NCBI GenBank assembly: GCA_007258455.2
Contig: VDFB02262615.1
Span: 1 to 64,000 of the forward strand
Direction: 5' to 3'
Source of the DNA: Sequoia sempervirens
Lineage: Eukaryota > Streptophyta > Pinopsida > Cupressales > Cupressaceae
Length of the DNA: 64,000 nt
The notes below the pieces were generated by a model that did not search any database, was not told where the DNA came from, and was given only the letters and a program-made list of their open reading frames with translations. This document shows, one piece after another, positions 35,388 to 46,556 of this stretch. Position 1 is the first letter of the stretch. Every line of letters begins with the position of its first letter. Position numbers and translations under genes: made by a program.

Positions 35388-36405
35388 CTTGTTACCTAAC
35401 ATTGCTTTCACTAATGATGATGTACTTAGACATTTAACTAATGGTCCTCTCTACATTGTTGGTTGTATCAATAACATACCTGCACAAGCAATACTTATTG
35501 ATCCCACATTTGCATAGAATTTGATCATCGAGGAATTCTTATTTGTGCAAGAGCTTTATCAAGATACTTATGAACAATCGAAAGCATCAATTAATACACA
35601 TAATTATTTTTCCTGCCCTACAATAGGTTTGATCACTCTTCCATTAAAGGTAGGATCTAAAAAATTAGATGTGTCATTCTCTATCATCTTGATGTCAGAC
35701 CAATTCCATGTGAAGCTTGGCTACTCATGGTTACACTCCATGAATGTCGTCCCATCAATTATTCACAAGTGCATAAAGTTTCATGTTGGAAATGAGATAT
35801 TTAGAGTGCATCATAGTGGATTTAATCCTTTATCTTCCCATGGAAAATTTTCATTAGATTTCTTTTGGACTAAACCTATGGGACCTATAAAGCCTTGTGA
35901 AGATTTCTTTTTCAAATCCTATCAAAATTTCAAGGAAAATAACGTAGCAGAACTATCTATTACCAATATTCCTGAGTCTAATAAGTGCATGGTTATTCCT
36001 TCTCCCCAACCTACCATTGATGAACCTATGAGTGAGCCACAAGCCCTTCCAAGTAACCAAGATAAATTCACTGCAATTCCTCCACCCATTTCCTATAAGA
36101 GACCAAGAGGCAATAAGATGATCCCTTTTGTGCCTCCAAAGATAAAACAACTCTATAGACCTAAAGAGACATTGGTTTCCCAACCCCCAGTGGTCCCTTT
36201 AGTCCCTCCCCTAAGGGAAGCAAAGAAACAAATGGTTGATAAACCCACTCCTACACCATCCCAACTTGAAAATAATGCAAAAAGAAATCAAAATGCTAAA
36301 GAGTGTAAGCGTAGACGTCATACTATCGCTCAAAAATTGGAAGAAAAGAACAAACCAACACCCATGGAAACAACTCAAGAACAAATTCAACCTTCACTAG
36401 TATAA
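35388..36405 (+). pseudogene. E2 protease-region pseudogene
   Basis: The E2 polyprotein resumes after E3. A segment reading YIVGCINNIPAQAILIDPTF (about 35450-35515), a TAG stop, then NLIIEEFL has the layout of a retrotransposon protease active site, with the D-T/S-G triad degraded to D-P-T. Further on, LGYSWLHSMNVVPSIIHKCI (35722-35780) matches the LGRPWLH...VPSTLHQ region of Tat-type proteases, as in E1. From 35521 one frame stays open for 294 residues. Its C-terminal two thirds is a Pro/Lys/Gln-rich linker. No RT follows before the 3' LTR. Confidence 0.65.
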
Positions 36406-37973
36406 GACATTGAACCAAAACAAGAGGTAAAATGAGATAATTCAAATGCGATAATCATAAAACCTCCTATTTTGATCAATTTGGATGATGATGATTAGAT
36501 TGCTAAGATTGGTGAAGAAGTGCATAATGCGCTGAATTTGTTATTTTCCTCTTCTATAAATTTAGATGGGGGAAACTGTGATGATCCTCTTGATGAGAGT
36601 GACCCACCACATGTTGAACCTAGTGATGCTCCTAGTATGACACTCAAGCTATAGTCCCCTTGGCTAGTTATCGAGGTTCAATTTATGATAAGAAAGATTG
36701 GGATGCAAACGACCTGCTCTAGGTTGGCTTGTATATGACATACTACTTCATGTTTGCTTTCTATATTATTTGTGTTTTCTTGCATGTAATGTGATCTCTT
36801 GTATCATGTTGCTTGGTGTGCCTTTATGTTCGTGTGTTTTCTTTGGATGATCATTGTTGCTCCATTGGCATAAAGATATAAAGGAAATGAATCTGTTGTG
36901 ACATTTTTCTATATGTCATAAACTTTATCATTTTTTTTCCTCATGTTTTCCTTTTGGGGATGATGCAAGGCATCGAGAAATTTAGGTCTCTTCCATGTTG
37001 ACCCAAAAGCTTGTTTGTTCTCTCTCTCTCTCTCTATGTTTCATTCTTCCATTATGTTCATTGTTCCACAAGTATTTGGGGAATGGTGATAGTTCTAAGC
37101 TCTATTATATCACTATAGCAAAGAAATACGCTAACTTCGGATCTGTGGATCCCTCATTGTACCTTTCTATGTTGTTCATGGCATTGTATTCTGGGGGAAA
37201 CCCCTCATCATGATGTATTTTATTTTGAAACGTATCATTGACATATGGATTTCCAAATAAGCTCGTGTGATCTTTTGTGACATGACATTTATCATTTTCT
37301 ACTTTAAAGTAAATGCTCACATCATGGTGTTTAGTAATTTATTTAAAGTGGGGGCATACATTGGCTTATCAAATTAGAATTTTTGGCATCATTTTGTTCA
37401 CAGGAAATTGAGCCTAGTGTAAGTGTTGGCATAACATTTTGATCATTTTTGTGGCACCTTATCAAGGTTATTAGGGAGTATAACTTTTGGTATGGTTTAA
37501 AAAATGGGTACACACCTATAAACTTGGTGCATTCTTCCCATTTATGCCACCTTTTTGTGGGTACACACCTGTAGACCTGGTGCGTCATTCCCACCTTTTT
37601 TTATTAGTGCACACCTTGTAGACCTAGTGTGTGTTTCTCATCTTTTTCCTTGGGGCTCACCTAGTGAATATCAAACTTCACTAGCCCTTGTGAGCGTATT
37701 TTATGGACACATAGCATAACATAACTTGCTATTCCATCTTTTTTATTTTTTGCATTAGCTTTGACACTGTATGTTGGTGTACCTTGTTTCACTGCTACAC
37801 ATGTGTGTTTCTTTTGTGGCTATGTTGGTTTACCATGAGATCATAAATATTAGGGTCTTGATCACTCTCCTTGATCCTTTGTCATCTTATCTTTCCAATA
37901 GTTATACAATTGGACCTCCCTTGACATATTTTTCTCTAATTTAGCATAAGTCTAAGCGTAAGTTTGTACTCTC
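36406..37973 (+). other. E2 3' untranslated region with short tandem repeats
   Basis: Coding fades into an acidic remnant (to about 36650), then non-coding sequence. A CT microsatellite is at 37020-37035. Three ~50-bp units sharing ACACACCT-TAGACCTGGTG start near 37509, 37562 and 37609. Confidence 0.6.
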
Positions 37974-37991
37974 ACAAAAGTGGGAGCTAAA
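37974..37991 (+). other. E2 polypurine tract
   Basis: CAAAAGTGGGAGCTAAA lies directly before the 3' LTR as placed by the TSD. Confidence 0.55.
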
Positions 37992-39354
37992 TATAGTGTA
38001 GAAAATTGTATACCTTTACAATTTCACACTATGTTTGGGTCCCTTAATTTATTGGACTTAATTAAGCTTCTATTTTTTCAAATTATGCATTCCAAATCCT
38101 TATTCTTACCACTTTCTGAAAGGGAAACCAACATTAAATAAATGCATTTAATAATTAAATTGCCTTGGATCATGTGTGTCTTGGAGATATACGCTAGGAC
38201 CCATTTGTCCATGGGTGAATGGGTCCCCTTTATGAGCTAGGATCCATTTTAAAATATGTTTTTGGTGACATTTTAATGATCCAAATTCAAATTGTAAGTG
38301 TCAACTTTTGGAACCTAATTTTTCAGGAAATTAGATAAACACATATAAATACAATCATTTCATCATTTGGAATTAGAAAACACACCTCCCAACAATCTAG
38401 AGAAAATATTATTGTCAAGAGCATTCATGAGCAACATTATCAGTCAGTTTTAGTAGCAATCAAGATCCTAACATCATGTCAAAGTTTATGTGTGTTCATG
38501 TTGTCTTGTGAAGGCCAACATTGTGGTGTAGGTCTTCATGCATTCAAGAATTCAAGAAAATCAAGAAAGCGAGATCTAATTCCCTTAAAGAGATGCGTAT
38601 GTATTTAGTCCTTCAAAAAAGCTATTGAAGGGTAGTGAGTTGCAACAAGTTGTTCATTCATCATTTCCTTCCTTTCCATTAAGGTTTTCTATCATTGACA
38701 TTTCCATTGTGAAAGTGAGAACACTATTCATGGGGTTTGACTGAGGAAAACCCCTATATGACACAAATATTTCTCCCTCTTTTTGTATGTGCAGGTTACA
38801 TATTGAAGAAGGATTGAAGAGATATTGAAGAGCAATTTTGTATTGTTGCATTTATTGTCATCATTCTTGTCAACCTATAGAAACAAAGTTGTAGAATTCA
38901 TTTCCGACATTTTGAAAAATTTGCAGGTGGAAAAAAACATCTTAGATCCAACATCGGAGAACTATAAAAAGCATTTTTGGAAGCCCTATCAAAGACCCAT
39001 TCACCTAGGGGTGAACCAATCCTCCTACACATTTTGGAATCAACTTTTGTTGACAGGTACCTGCTCTATGATATCTCCCAGATCTGCCTACAAAGTGTTG
39101 TTACAGTTTGTGTATCTTCAATAATCTGCATTTTATGTATTAGATCAATAGAACTAGTTTCATTATTTCAAATCATTCCTATCATCTTAATCCCCTATAG
39201 AACTACCAACCCAGGTCTGATTGACTCACCATTCAGGTTGAAATTCGATCTCTTGGCTTTGTGGTTGGTATTCTAATGAAATATAGGAAAAGTCCCATTG
39301 GATCTTAGGTTCTTTGCATTAAGGGCCTAGGATCTCCATTTTCCTTTCATTTCA
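37992..39354 (+). repeat. E2 3' LTR
   Basis: Partner of 22980-24303: both share ATTGTATACCTTTACAATTT, the TATAAATA box and the end CATTTCA. The terminal TG reads TA here. E4 is inserted at its last two bases plus target site. Confidence 0.85.
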
Positions 39355-40100
39355 ATCTAATATGAATTAGGATCTATGACAATTACTAATGAATGCTTAA
39401 TTATTACAACGATTGATTCAAGCTTTAAAAATTTGATTAACGTAACTAAAATGCTTAAATAAACAAGGCATAAGAAATGTGATGAACAAAATGGAAGAGA
39501 AAGAAGATAAAACACTAGTTGATAACGGAGTTTGCCGAATTGGCTACATCTCCAGGCCCCTCTCCAACAAAGTGACTGATCCTATTATGCTCCAAAATTA
39601 GGATTACAAGGCTTCAACAACATTACAACTCCATTTCCTTCTAGCACAACGACAACATTCTCTCGTTGCACAAAAATGGACACAAAAGTTTTTTGATCAT
39701 TCTCTCCCTACTCATCACCTGGATGCCTAACTCTCCCATTTTCACCCCTTTTTATACAAAAAATTGGCCCAATTTGGCCTATAACAATATGATTTACATC
39801 TAGCCAATCTCCCTTTACAAGTAAAAATTTAAACCATTCCCCCTATTTTCAAATAAAACCCCTTATAAATCTTTACATAATTTCTTAATATCCTTTAAGA
39901 ATCCCCTTAAAATAATTATATATTATCTATGCCCTTCAATATTCTCATTCTCGGGCTTCAAGAGTTTCCTTTTATTCTTTTAAAAGAATTGAGTGATTTT
40001 TTTTTTAAATTTTTAGGCAGTAATTATTTAAATTAAGAGGATTTAGTTTTAAAATCTTGAGCAAAACCAACCGCACCCCTATATTTTCTCACAACCATTC

Positions 40101-40166
40101 GATGGATCAATGGTGGAGCAGTGTACTAGGGGTGGGGGGGTCGAGCGGTCGACTCTCGCCCCCTAC
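40101..40166 (+). repeat. tRNA-like module 1 in the E4 3' LTR
   Basis: TGGATCAATGGTGGAG resembles the tRNA A box (the other LTR has TGGCTCAATGGTGGAG). It is followed 35-40 nt later by GGTCGACTCTCG, a B-box-like sequence with one base missing, inside a GC-rich inverted repeat. Confidence 0.4.
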
Positions 40167-40225
40167 TTTTATATATTCCATTTCAAATAAAAATAACAAA
40201 ACGAAATGAAGATCGTCCATTTTAA

Positions 40226-40300
40226 AGTGCCCAACGTGTGGGCTAGTGGTTGAGCGCGTTCCTCAAAAAGGAGAGGTGGGGGGTTCAAGCCCCACCATTG
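40226..40300 (+). repeat. tRNA-like module 2 in the E4 3' LTR
   Basis: A-box-like TGGGCTAGTGGTTGAG at 40239 and a perfect B box GGTTCAAGCCC at 40282-40292 inside a T-arm-like hairpin (GGTGGGG with CCCCACC). Spacing is about 43 nt, as in tRNA genes. It may derive from a tRNA or tRNA-type SINE. A complete acceptor stem is not evident, so I do not call a functional tRNA. Confidence 0.55.
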
Positions 40301-40878
40301 ATACTTTTAGTAAATTAAACAGCCGATGAATGAACTGCAGAAGGAGTTGAATGAGGGTGCCACGTGGCAAGATCTGATTCGTTGTCGAAGACTGAGTCAT
40401 CAAATACGTTAGCATGTCGTACACCTCGTCGTCACCACGTCACTTGCTTTATCAGCTATATGGACTGACACGTTTCAATCTAGGATTGGTCCACCTTAGT
40501 GTACGAACAATTGAGTCAACATGTTGATGTCATGATAATGTCATCAGTCGTACCACCTAGTCTTGGTCAACTGTAAACTTTGACTCATGATATCTCGAGT
40601 GTACGAACTCATAATTCGACGAAACAAACATCATTGGAAAGGTCTCGACGAGCTCTTTGACTTGGCACTAATTCTGAGTTGACCATTTTTTTGCTTTTCT
40701 GACAGCCTCAAGTACTAGTTTGACCTAATTTTGACCGGTCACAACTTAAGCATATAGGCTCCTTTCGACTCCGTTCAAGTTGCATTGGAATCAGGATTCT
40801 AAGCTCTTTCTAATGGTGATGAATTTTGGACCATTAGGGACACTTCAATTTTCATTGAAAAAGTATCCCCTTGGATCA

Positions 40879-40897
40879 GTCCTCCCCACTGGAGAGG
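40879..40897 (-). other. E4 polypurine tract
   Basis: The minus strand reads CCTCTCCAGTGGGGAGGAC directly before the LTR start TGATCC. Confidence 0.7.
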
Positions 40898-40919
40898 TTT
40901 TGGACCTTTGAAAGCTTGA

Positions 40920-41204
40920 TTACTCAGAAAGCAAGTGAGGGTAAATTTCCCTCACTTTACCAATTTCCATCCATTTTGTCTTGCTTGAATTCATCCCATT
41001 AAGTCCCACTCTGAGGTATTCAACAACTCCTCTTCGTGAAGTCCTGACTTTCTTGTCTAAGATGACATCCTCTGGCAACTCTGACATGTACTCCAATGAA
41101 ATTTCTTCAACTGATGGAACCTGAATGTTTTTTCCTTCATCTAGTATCATTGGAGGCTCGTACAACTTCAAATTCTCAACATTGACAATTGAATAGATTT
41201 GCAT
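40920..41204 (-). pseudogene. E4 chromodomain-like C-terminus
   Basis: A 94-residue frame ends the polyprotein. The part PEDVILDKKVRTSRRGVVEY followed by LRVGLNGMNSSKTKW and IYPHLL has the spacing of a chromodomain (ILD.R.R...YLVKW.G....TWE). The second aromatic-cage region is degraded: the usual VKW reads RVG. Chromodomains at this place define chromoviruses and are thought to guide integration to chromatin marks. The N-terminal part of the frame is the integrase tail (LKLYEPPMILDEG). Confidence 0.65.
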
Positions 41205-42120
41205 GTATGGAGGAAGATTGAGGTGGAAGGCATTGGTTCCAATCTTTTCTAAGGTTTTAAAGGGACCATATTGAATCGTCTTGAGCGTCCTTCCTTCACC
41301 TTACATTATTTCCTTGCTAATATGTAACAAAAATTTGTCTCCAACCTGGAAATGATGATCGATGCAATGCTTATCATGTTGAGCCTTGTATTTGGCTTGG
41401 ATCTTCTCCAACTATGCTTCCACTGCCTGATGAATTGCTTGGAATTTTTTGATGAATTTCAAATCCTTCTCTACATCATGGTGTCCATCTTCAACATCAT
41501 ATTTTCCAAAAGTAAAGTCCATCGGTGTTTTAAGAACATAACCGAAGCAAGTCCCAAAAGGAGAAATTTTTGTAGAAGAGTGTTTCGCATGGTTGTAAGC
41601 ATGTTGCACATAATGAAGACTCTCATCCCACAACTTGGGATGTTTGTTGCAGTAACCTCTGAGTAGATGCACAACTATCTTGTTTACTACCTATGTTTGT
41701 CTGTCGGTCTGCAGATGGAAGGTTGTACTCTTCTTTAGTTTGGTGTCCATGAGTCCCCATAAAGCTGACCAAAATTCTCCCAAGAATTGAGAATCTCAAT
41801 CGAATACAATAGAAGTAGGGAACCCAAAATGAACCCATACAAATTGAAAGTACATCTAAGCTATCAGTTCAGCAGTGACCTATTTTTTACAAGGCATTAA
41901 GATACACATTTTTCTGAATCGATCATCTACTAAAAACAAGTAATCATGTCCCTTCCTAGACATTGGTAACCCCCCGAAAAAATCCATTGAAACACTTTCC
42001 CATGGACAGGAAGGTACATGATGCAGTGTGTACAACCTCAATTTCCTATTGCTAGGTTTACTTGTTGCACACATTACACATCCTTTAATATATTTGGATA
42101 CAATTTTTTGCATACGAGGC
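41205..42120 (-). pseudogene. E4 integrase pseudogene
   Basis: In pieces on the minus strand: the zinc-finger end CVMCATSKPSNRK and first catalytic region VSMDFFGGLPMSRKGHDY at 42113-41880. The second-Asp region survives only as SIVFD, a stop, then DSQFLG. The third catalytic region, after a frameshift, is near 41740-41720. Later come LRGYCNKHPKLWDESLHYVQ and AYNHAKHSSTKISPFGTCFG (41672-41412), which match the conserved WD..L...EFAYN...H.ST..SPF stretch. It would have joined element DNA to the host; it is inactive. Confidence 0.75.
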
Positions 42121-42263
42121 CAGTAACAATACTTCTACAGCTGAGTGATTGTCTTGCTTACCCCAAAATGTCCTACAATCAATGGGGTGTGTGCTTCTCT
42201 GATTACCTATGCTTGTTCATCTTTTGGAATACATAACTTTCCCAAGTGATACAATAGTTTATC

Positions 42264-42838
42264 CTACACATAGTAATCTTTCTCTTCTACATGTTTGCCT
42301 GCAATTAGAGCTAAATAGATTTCCTTAAAGTCTTCATCATTAGCATATTGTTCCTGAAAACTTTCATGTATCATGGAACTACCTTTAAGGATAATCAAAG
42401 CATTCATAACAGGAGGCCTAGACAACATATTTGCTACTTTGTTATGGGCACCTTTCTTGTACTTAATTACCAAATGAAACTGTTGAAGAAAACCCATCCA
42501 CTTAAAGTGCCTACTTTGTTGCAGTTTAGACTGTGAGTGCAAGCACTGAAGTGGTTGGTGATTAGTGTGGATTACAGTTTCTTTCCCCATTAAGTAATGT
42601 TTCCATTTTTTAACACTCTAAACTAATGCATAAAGTTTCCTTATCATAAGTAGGATAGTTAATGACTGCACCTGTAAATGTCTCAGAGTGATAGCAGATT
42701 GGTTTACCTCCTTGCATTAGCACTGCTCCCATGGAAAATCCACTTGCATCTATCTCGATCTCCAATGGTTGGTGTAAATCTGGTAAAGCCAGACCTGGTG
42801 CTATGCTCAACTTTTCCTTCAAAATGTTGAAGGTCTTC
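42264..42838 (-). pseudogene. E4 RNase H pseudogene
   Basis: Frames 42822-42610 and 42590-42264 read PLEIEIDASGFSMGAVLMQG, then CYHSETFTGAVINYPTYDKE, a stop, then GKETVIHTNHQPLQCL and VIKYKKGAHNKVANMLSRPP. The catalytic Asp of EIDAS and the later Asp/Asn positions line up with the Gypsy RNase H; ANMLSR stands for ADALSR, so that Asp has become Asn. The domain degrades the RNA strand during reverse transcription. It is broken by at least one stop. Confidence 0.8.
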
Positions 42839-42930
42839 TACTGTGGACCTCCCCACTAAAAAATTGTCTTCGTACTGGTCAATGCGTGCAATGGTGATGC
42901 AATGTAGGAGAAGTTTGCAATGAACTTTCT

Positions 42931-43870
42931 CTAGTACTGGACTGCACCTAAGAAAATTTTGACTTCAGTGACTATACTTGGCTTAGGCCATTTTACAATA
43001 ACTTCAACCTTCGCAGGGTCTACTTTTAATTGACCATTTCCTACGACATAGCCTAAGTACACTAAGGATGTCTTAGCAAATTCACATTTATACATCTTTA
43101 CAAAGAGTTTTTCTTTTCTCAATACATCAAAAACTTTCTTTACATGACTTACATGATCTTCCCAAGTTCGACTGAATACAAGAATATCATCTAAATATAA
43201 TATGACAAAATCATCAATAAAAGGACGAAAGACATCATTCATGACTCTCATAAATGTAGCTGGTGCATTGCAAAGCCTGAAGGGCATGATGGTCAACCAC
43301 TCAAACAGTCCCCGTTTTGTCTTAAATGCAGTTTTCCAAATGTCATCTTCTACAATTCTTATCTGATGATATCTGCTACGCAAGTCTAACTTAGTGAAAT
43401 AAACTGCATGTTTTAATTGATCAAGTAAATCATCAATACAGGGAAGAGGATACCTGTTCTTTACCATTATCTTGTTTAGGGCTCAATAGTCAATGCACAT
43501 TCTCCAAGACCCATCCTTCTTTGGAACCAATGCAATTGGAGAACCACAAGGAGATGTACTAGGATGTATGATTCCTTTTTCAACCAACTCCTGAACTTGT
43601 TTTTTGATTTCCTCATTTTGCAAAACTGATAAGCAATACATGTTGATGTTTGGAAGAGGCACATCTTGCTGCAACTGGATTTCATGAATTATCTCTCTTA
43701 GGTGGCAACCCCTTTGGCTCTTGAAATAATTCATCGTAAGCATAAACTATTTTGACCATCTCAGTTTTACGCTTTGGATCACACCCCTTAAATGCTTCAG
43801 CTTTTTTATCCTCTTTGGGTTTTACAAGCATTAATACAAAGTTATTACTACAATTGACCAACCTTTTCAT
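42931..43870 (-). pseudogene. E4 reverse transcriptase pseudogene
   Basis: Two frames: 43743-43483 with VEKGIIHPSTSPCGSPIALV and KKDGSWRMCIDY, then a TGA stop in the place of the Arg of DYRALN, then 43467-42931 with KNRYPLPCIDDLLDQL, FTKLDLRSRYHQIRI, MPFRLCNAPATFMRVMND and the catalytic box VILYLDDILVFS. The catalytic YLDD is intact and the fingers and palm are well preserved. Family is Ty3/Gypsy. This is the best-preserved part of E4 and the best segment for clade assignment. Confidence 0.88.
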
Positions 43871-44092
43871 TTGACCAACATTATCTAGTGCAAGATTAGT
43901 CTTAACTTTATGTGTACATACAATGTATTCTATCCCATCCTTAAAGAGATGATACTTATTCTCCCCCCTATAAAAGATTTATTTTCTATCATACAGATAA
44001 GGACTCGCTAACACAAGCCCACAAATATCCAAAGGAACATCTACCTCTACCTCATCAACAAAGTTTGTAGTGATAGCAAATTTCAATTTACA

Positions 44093-44275
44093 TTATTTTG
44101 TTACCTGCAGTTGAGCATCATTGCAAACCAATCCAAGCGGATATGGCTTTGGATGAGGTGTTGTAGTTAAATTAAGTTTCTTTACCACCTCTTCAAATTT
44201 TAAGTTGACTTGAGAACCCGTATCAAATAGTGTATCAATCTTAGTGTGCTTAGTTACAACTCTAATATGAAACAA
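44093..44275 (-). pseudogene. E4 aspartic protease pseudogene
   Basis: A 60-residue frame containing IDTLFDTGSQVNL, a good DTG active site of a retropepsin, followed by the flap region (PHPKPYPLGLV). Sequence between here and the RT (44092-43871) has stops. It would have matured the polyprotein. Confidence 0.7.
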
Positions 44276-44515
44276 TTAATTCTATTGTTTATCAGCTTTA
44301 GGAGGAGTAGATACTTTCCTCGTACTTGCATTTGCATTAGAAACATTTGCATCAAAAGAGAGAATTATACCTTTCCCTTTACCTTGGACCCCAACAACAA
44401 CAATTTGTGTTTCATCTCTGGAGTAAGATCCAAGATCTTGTTGAATCACTACCACAGTCTTTTGCTTGCCTTTATTGCCTCCATATCTTTTCGGCCTTAA
44501 TTCTGGATGTAGCTT

Positions 44516-45404
44516 CTAGAACTTTGAATCATCATGCCCCTCTTTCTTGTAATGGGAGCGTGTGGGCTTATCACCCTCCTTAACTATAACTATTTTCTTC
44601 CCTTTGCCTTTATCTTTGTCTTTGTCTTTACCCTTAGACTTTCCCTCAGACTTAGATGATTTCTTTGATAAATTATCACTGAAAGTGTTCTTACCCCTTG
44701 ACTCTAAATGAGTGGCTTGGACTGACACTTCATCCAGATTACTAGGACTCAACATTAGAATAGTATGTCTTAGGTAAAAATGCAAACCACCTATGTACTT
44801 AAGTAATGTATCCTAAGTATACAATGGAACATTTAAAAGCAATAGCCCATTTTCTAAACTCATGGGTGTAATCTTGGACAGACTAACCCTTACCTTGCCT
44901 AAAGGTTTTCCAATTCATTTTTTATTGTTGCATATAACCTAAAGGGTAAAACTATTTTTTAAGGGCAACAACAAATTCCATCCAAGTCATATTAACCTTA
45001 CCACGACGAGCAATTTCTTCTTGAGTCCTACTCTCCCGCCAGGTGAGAGCTGTACCTCCCAACCGAAGAGTGGCTAACTGAATCCTTGAAGCATCTTTTG
45101 TTAGGCCTTGAATCCTACAGTACACTTCTACCTACTAGATCCAATCATCTAGCTTTTTGGGATTTAACTCCCCACAGTACTTAAGCAATTCAAATTTTAC
45201 ATCTAGTTTAATAATAGGCTTAGACTTGCTCTTACAAGGATTAACAATAGTAGAAGAAGAAGAAGAAGGGGAATATGCAGGAGATGGAGTTTCTAGAGAT
45301 TTTCCTTCTTTGTCCTTCCGATCTTCCTTCTTTTCTCGCTTCAAAGAATCTCCCTTTTCACACTTCTTCTTTTCTGCATAAAGCTCTTCCACCATAGCCT
45401 TCAT
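44516..45404 (-). pseudogene. E4 gag pseudogene
   Basis: The frame opens at 45404 (MKAMVEELYAEKKKCEKGD). It runs through a Lys/Glu- and Ser-rich segment and then, across stops, through KKLDDWI and LATLRLGGTALTWRESR and MTWMEFVVALKK (about 45060-44960), the capsid signature with A-x-x-W. The last piece, 44785-44516, ends in a Lys-rich run and RSHYKKEGHDDSKF, a zinc knuckle (C-x2-C-x4-H-x4-C) in which the cysteines have been lost. Confidence 0.75.
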
Positions 45405-45591
45405 GTCAAGAAAGTCTCACTGAAAAGATTTATCATCAAGCTCAGGCTCAGTACTTTTCCCAGCTTTAGTTTCTTCCATCTTTGGAAAAGTCCTTCATTT
45501 TCCGATCTCAGGATTGTATTCTTCTAGCTCGCCTTCACCTCGCTATTTCCTGGAATGTGTTAGCATCCACTTATGCAATACTAGTCACACA

Positions 45592-45606
45592 AAGCTCTAA
45601 TACCAA
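45592..45606 (-). other. E4 primer binding site
   Basis: The minus strand reads TGGTATTAGAGCTTT 3 nt after the LTR. It is close to the initiator-tRNA-Met site TGGTATCAGAGC. Confidence 0.75.
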
Positions 45607-46360
45607 ACTTGATTTCAATTAGGATCTATGACAATTGCTAATGAATACTTAACTATTACAACAATTGATTCAAGCTTTAAAAAATTGATTAACATAACTG
45701 AAATGCTTAAATAAACAAAGCATAAGAAATGTGATGAACATAATGGAAGAGAAAGAAGATAGAATGCCAGTTGATAATGGAGTTCGCTGAATTGGCTACG
45801 TCTCCAAGCCCCTCTCCAACAAAGTGACCAATCCTATTATGCTCCAAAATTAGGATTACAAGGCTTCAACGACATTATAACTCCATTTCCTTCCAGCACA
45901 ATGACAACATTCTCTCATTGCACAGAAATGGACACAAAAGTCTTTTGATCATTCTCTCCCTACTCATCACCTAGATGCCCAATTCTCCCATTTTCACCCC
46001 TTTTTATACAAAAAATTGGCCCAATTTGGCCTATAACAATATGATTTACAAAAATCTAGCCATTCTCCCTTTACAAGTAAAAATTTAAACCATTCCCCCT
46101 ATTTTCAAATAAAACCCCTTATAAATCTTTACATAATCTCTTAATATCCTTTAAGAATCCCTTTAAAATAATTACATATTATCTATGCCCTTCAATATTC
46201 TCAGTCTCGGGCTTCGGGAGTTTCCTTTTATTCTTTTAAAAGAATTGAGTGATTTGTTTTTTTAATTTTTAGGGGGTAATTATTTAAATTAAGAGGAATT
46301 AGTTTTAAAACCTTGAGCAAAACCAACCACGCCCCTATATTTTTTCTCACAACCATTTGA

Positions 46361-46425
46361 TGGCTCAATGGTGGAGTGGTGTATTAGGGGTGGGGAGGTC
46401 AAGTGGTCGACCTCCACCCCCTATT
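46361..46425 (+). repeat. tRNA-like module 1 in the E4 5' LTR
   Basis: TGGCTCAATGGTGGAG is a very good A-box match, followed by GGTCGACCTCC (46405), which is one T short of a B box. Confidence 0.42.
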
Positions 46426-46485
46426 TTTATATATTCCATTTCAAATAAAAATAACAAAACGAAATGAAGATCATCCATATTAAAG

Positions 46486-46556
46486 CACCCAGTGTGTGGG
46501 TTAGTGATTTAGCGTGTTCCTCAGAAGGGAGAGGTGGGGGGTTCGACCCCCACCAT
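46486..46556 (+). repeat. tRNA-like module 2 in the E4 5' LTR
   Basis: TGGGTTAGTGATTTAG at 46497 and a perfect B box GGTTCGACCCC at 46540-46550, with GGTGGGGG/CCCCCACC arms. B-box identity is kept in both LTRs: the two copies differ at two positions, each still fitting GGTTCRANNCC. Confidence 0.55.

Larger units (their letters stand above)
22980..39354 (+). mobile_element. E2: non-autonomous LTR retrotransposon (gag-pro, no pol), host of E3
   Basis: Direct repeats lie at 22980-24303 and 37992-39354. Left TSD is ATCTA (22975-22979). The right TSD begins at 39355 (ATC) and its last two bases lie beyond E4, where TATACTAATC resumes at 47171. Primer site TGGTGAACTCGAAA follows the left LTR, and the purine run AAAAGTGGGAGCTAAA precedes the right LTR. 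Coding parts are gag (25911-27800) and a protease region (35388-36405). No RT, RNase H or integrase motif is visible. E3 (27846-35387) is inserted between gag and protease. The primer site and plan match E1, so the two look like related families. Confidence 0.88.
39358..40878 (-). repeat. E4 3' LTR
   Basis: The 1521-bp repeat pairs with 45610-47165. In plus orientation it begins TAATATGAATTAGG (TGATTTCAATTAGG in the partner) and ends TTGGATCA. Confidence 0.9.

Noticed and set aside
40238..40300. A functional tRNA gene
   Set aside because: A and B boxes fit, but no acceptor stem or clear 7-nt anticodon loop is visible, and the sequence is repeated within both LTRs of an element.
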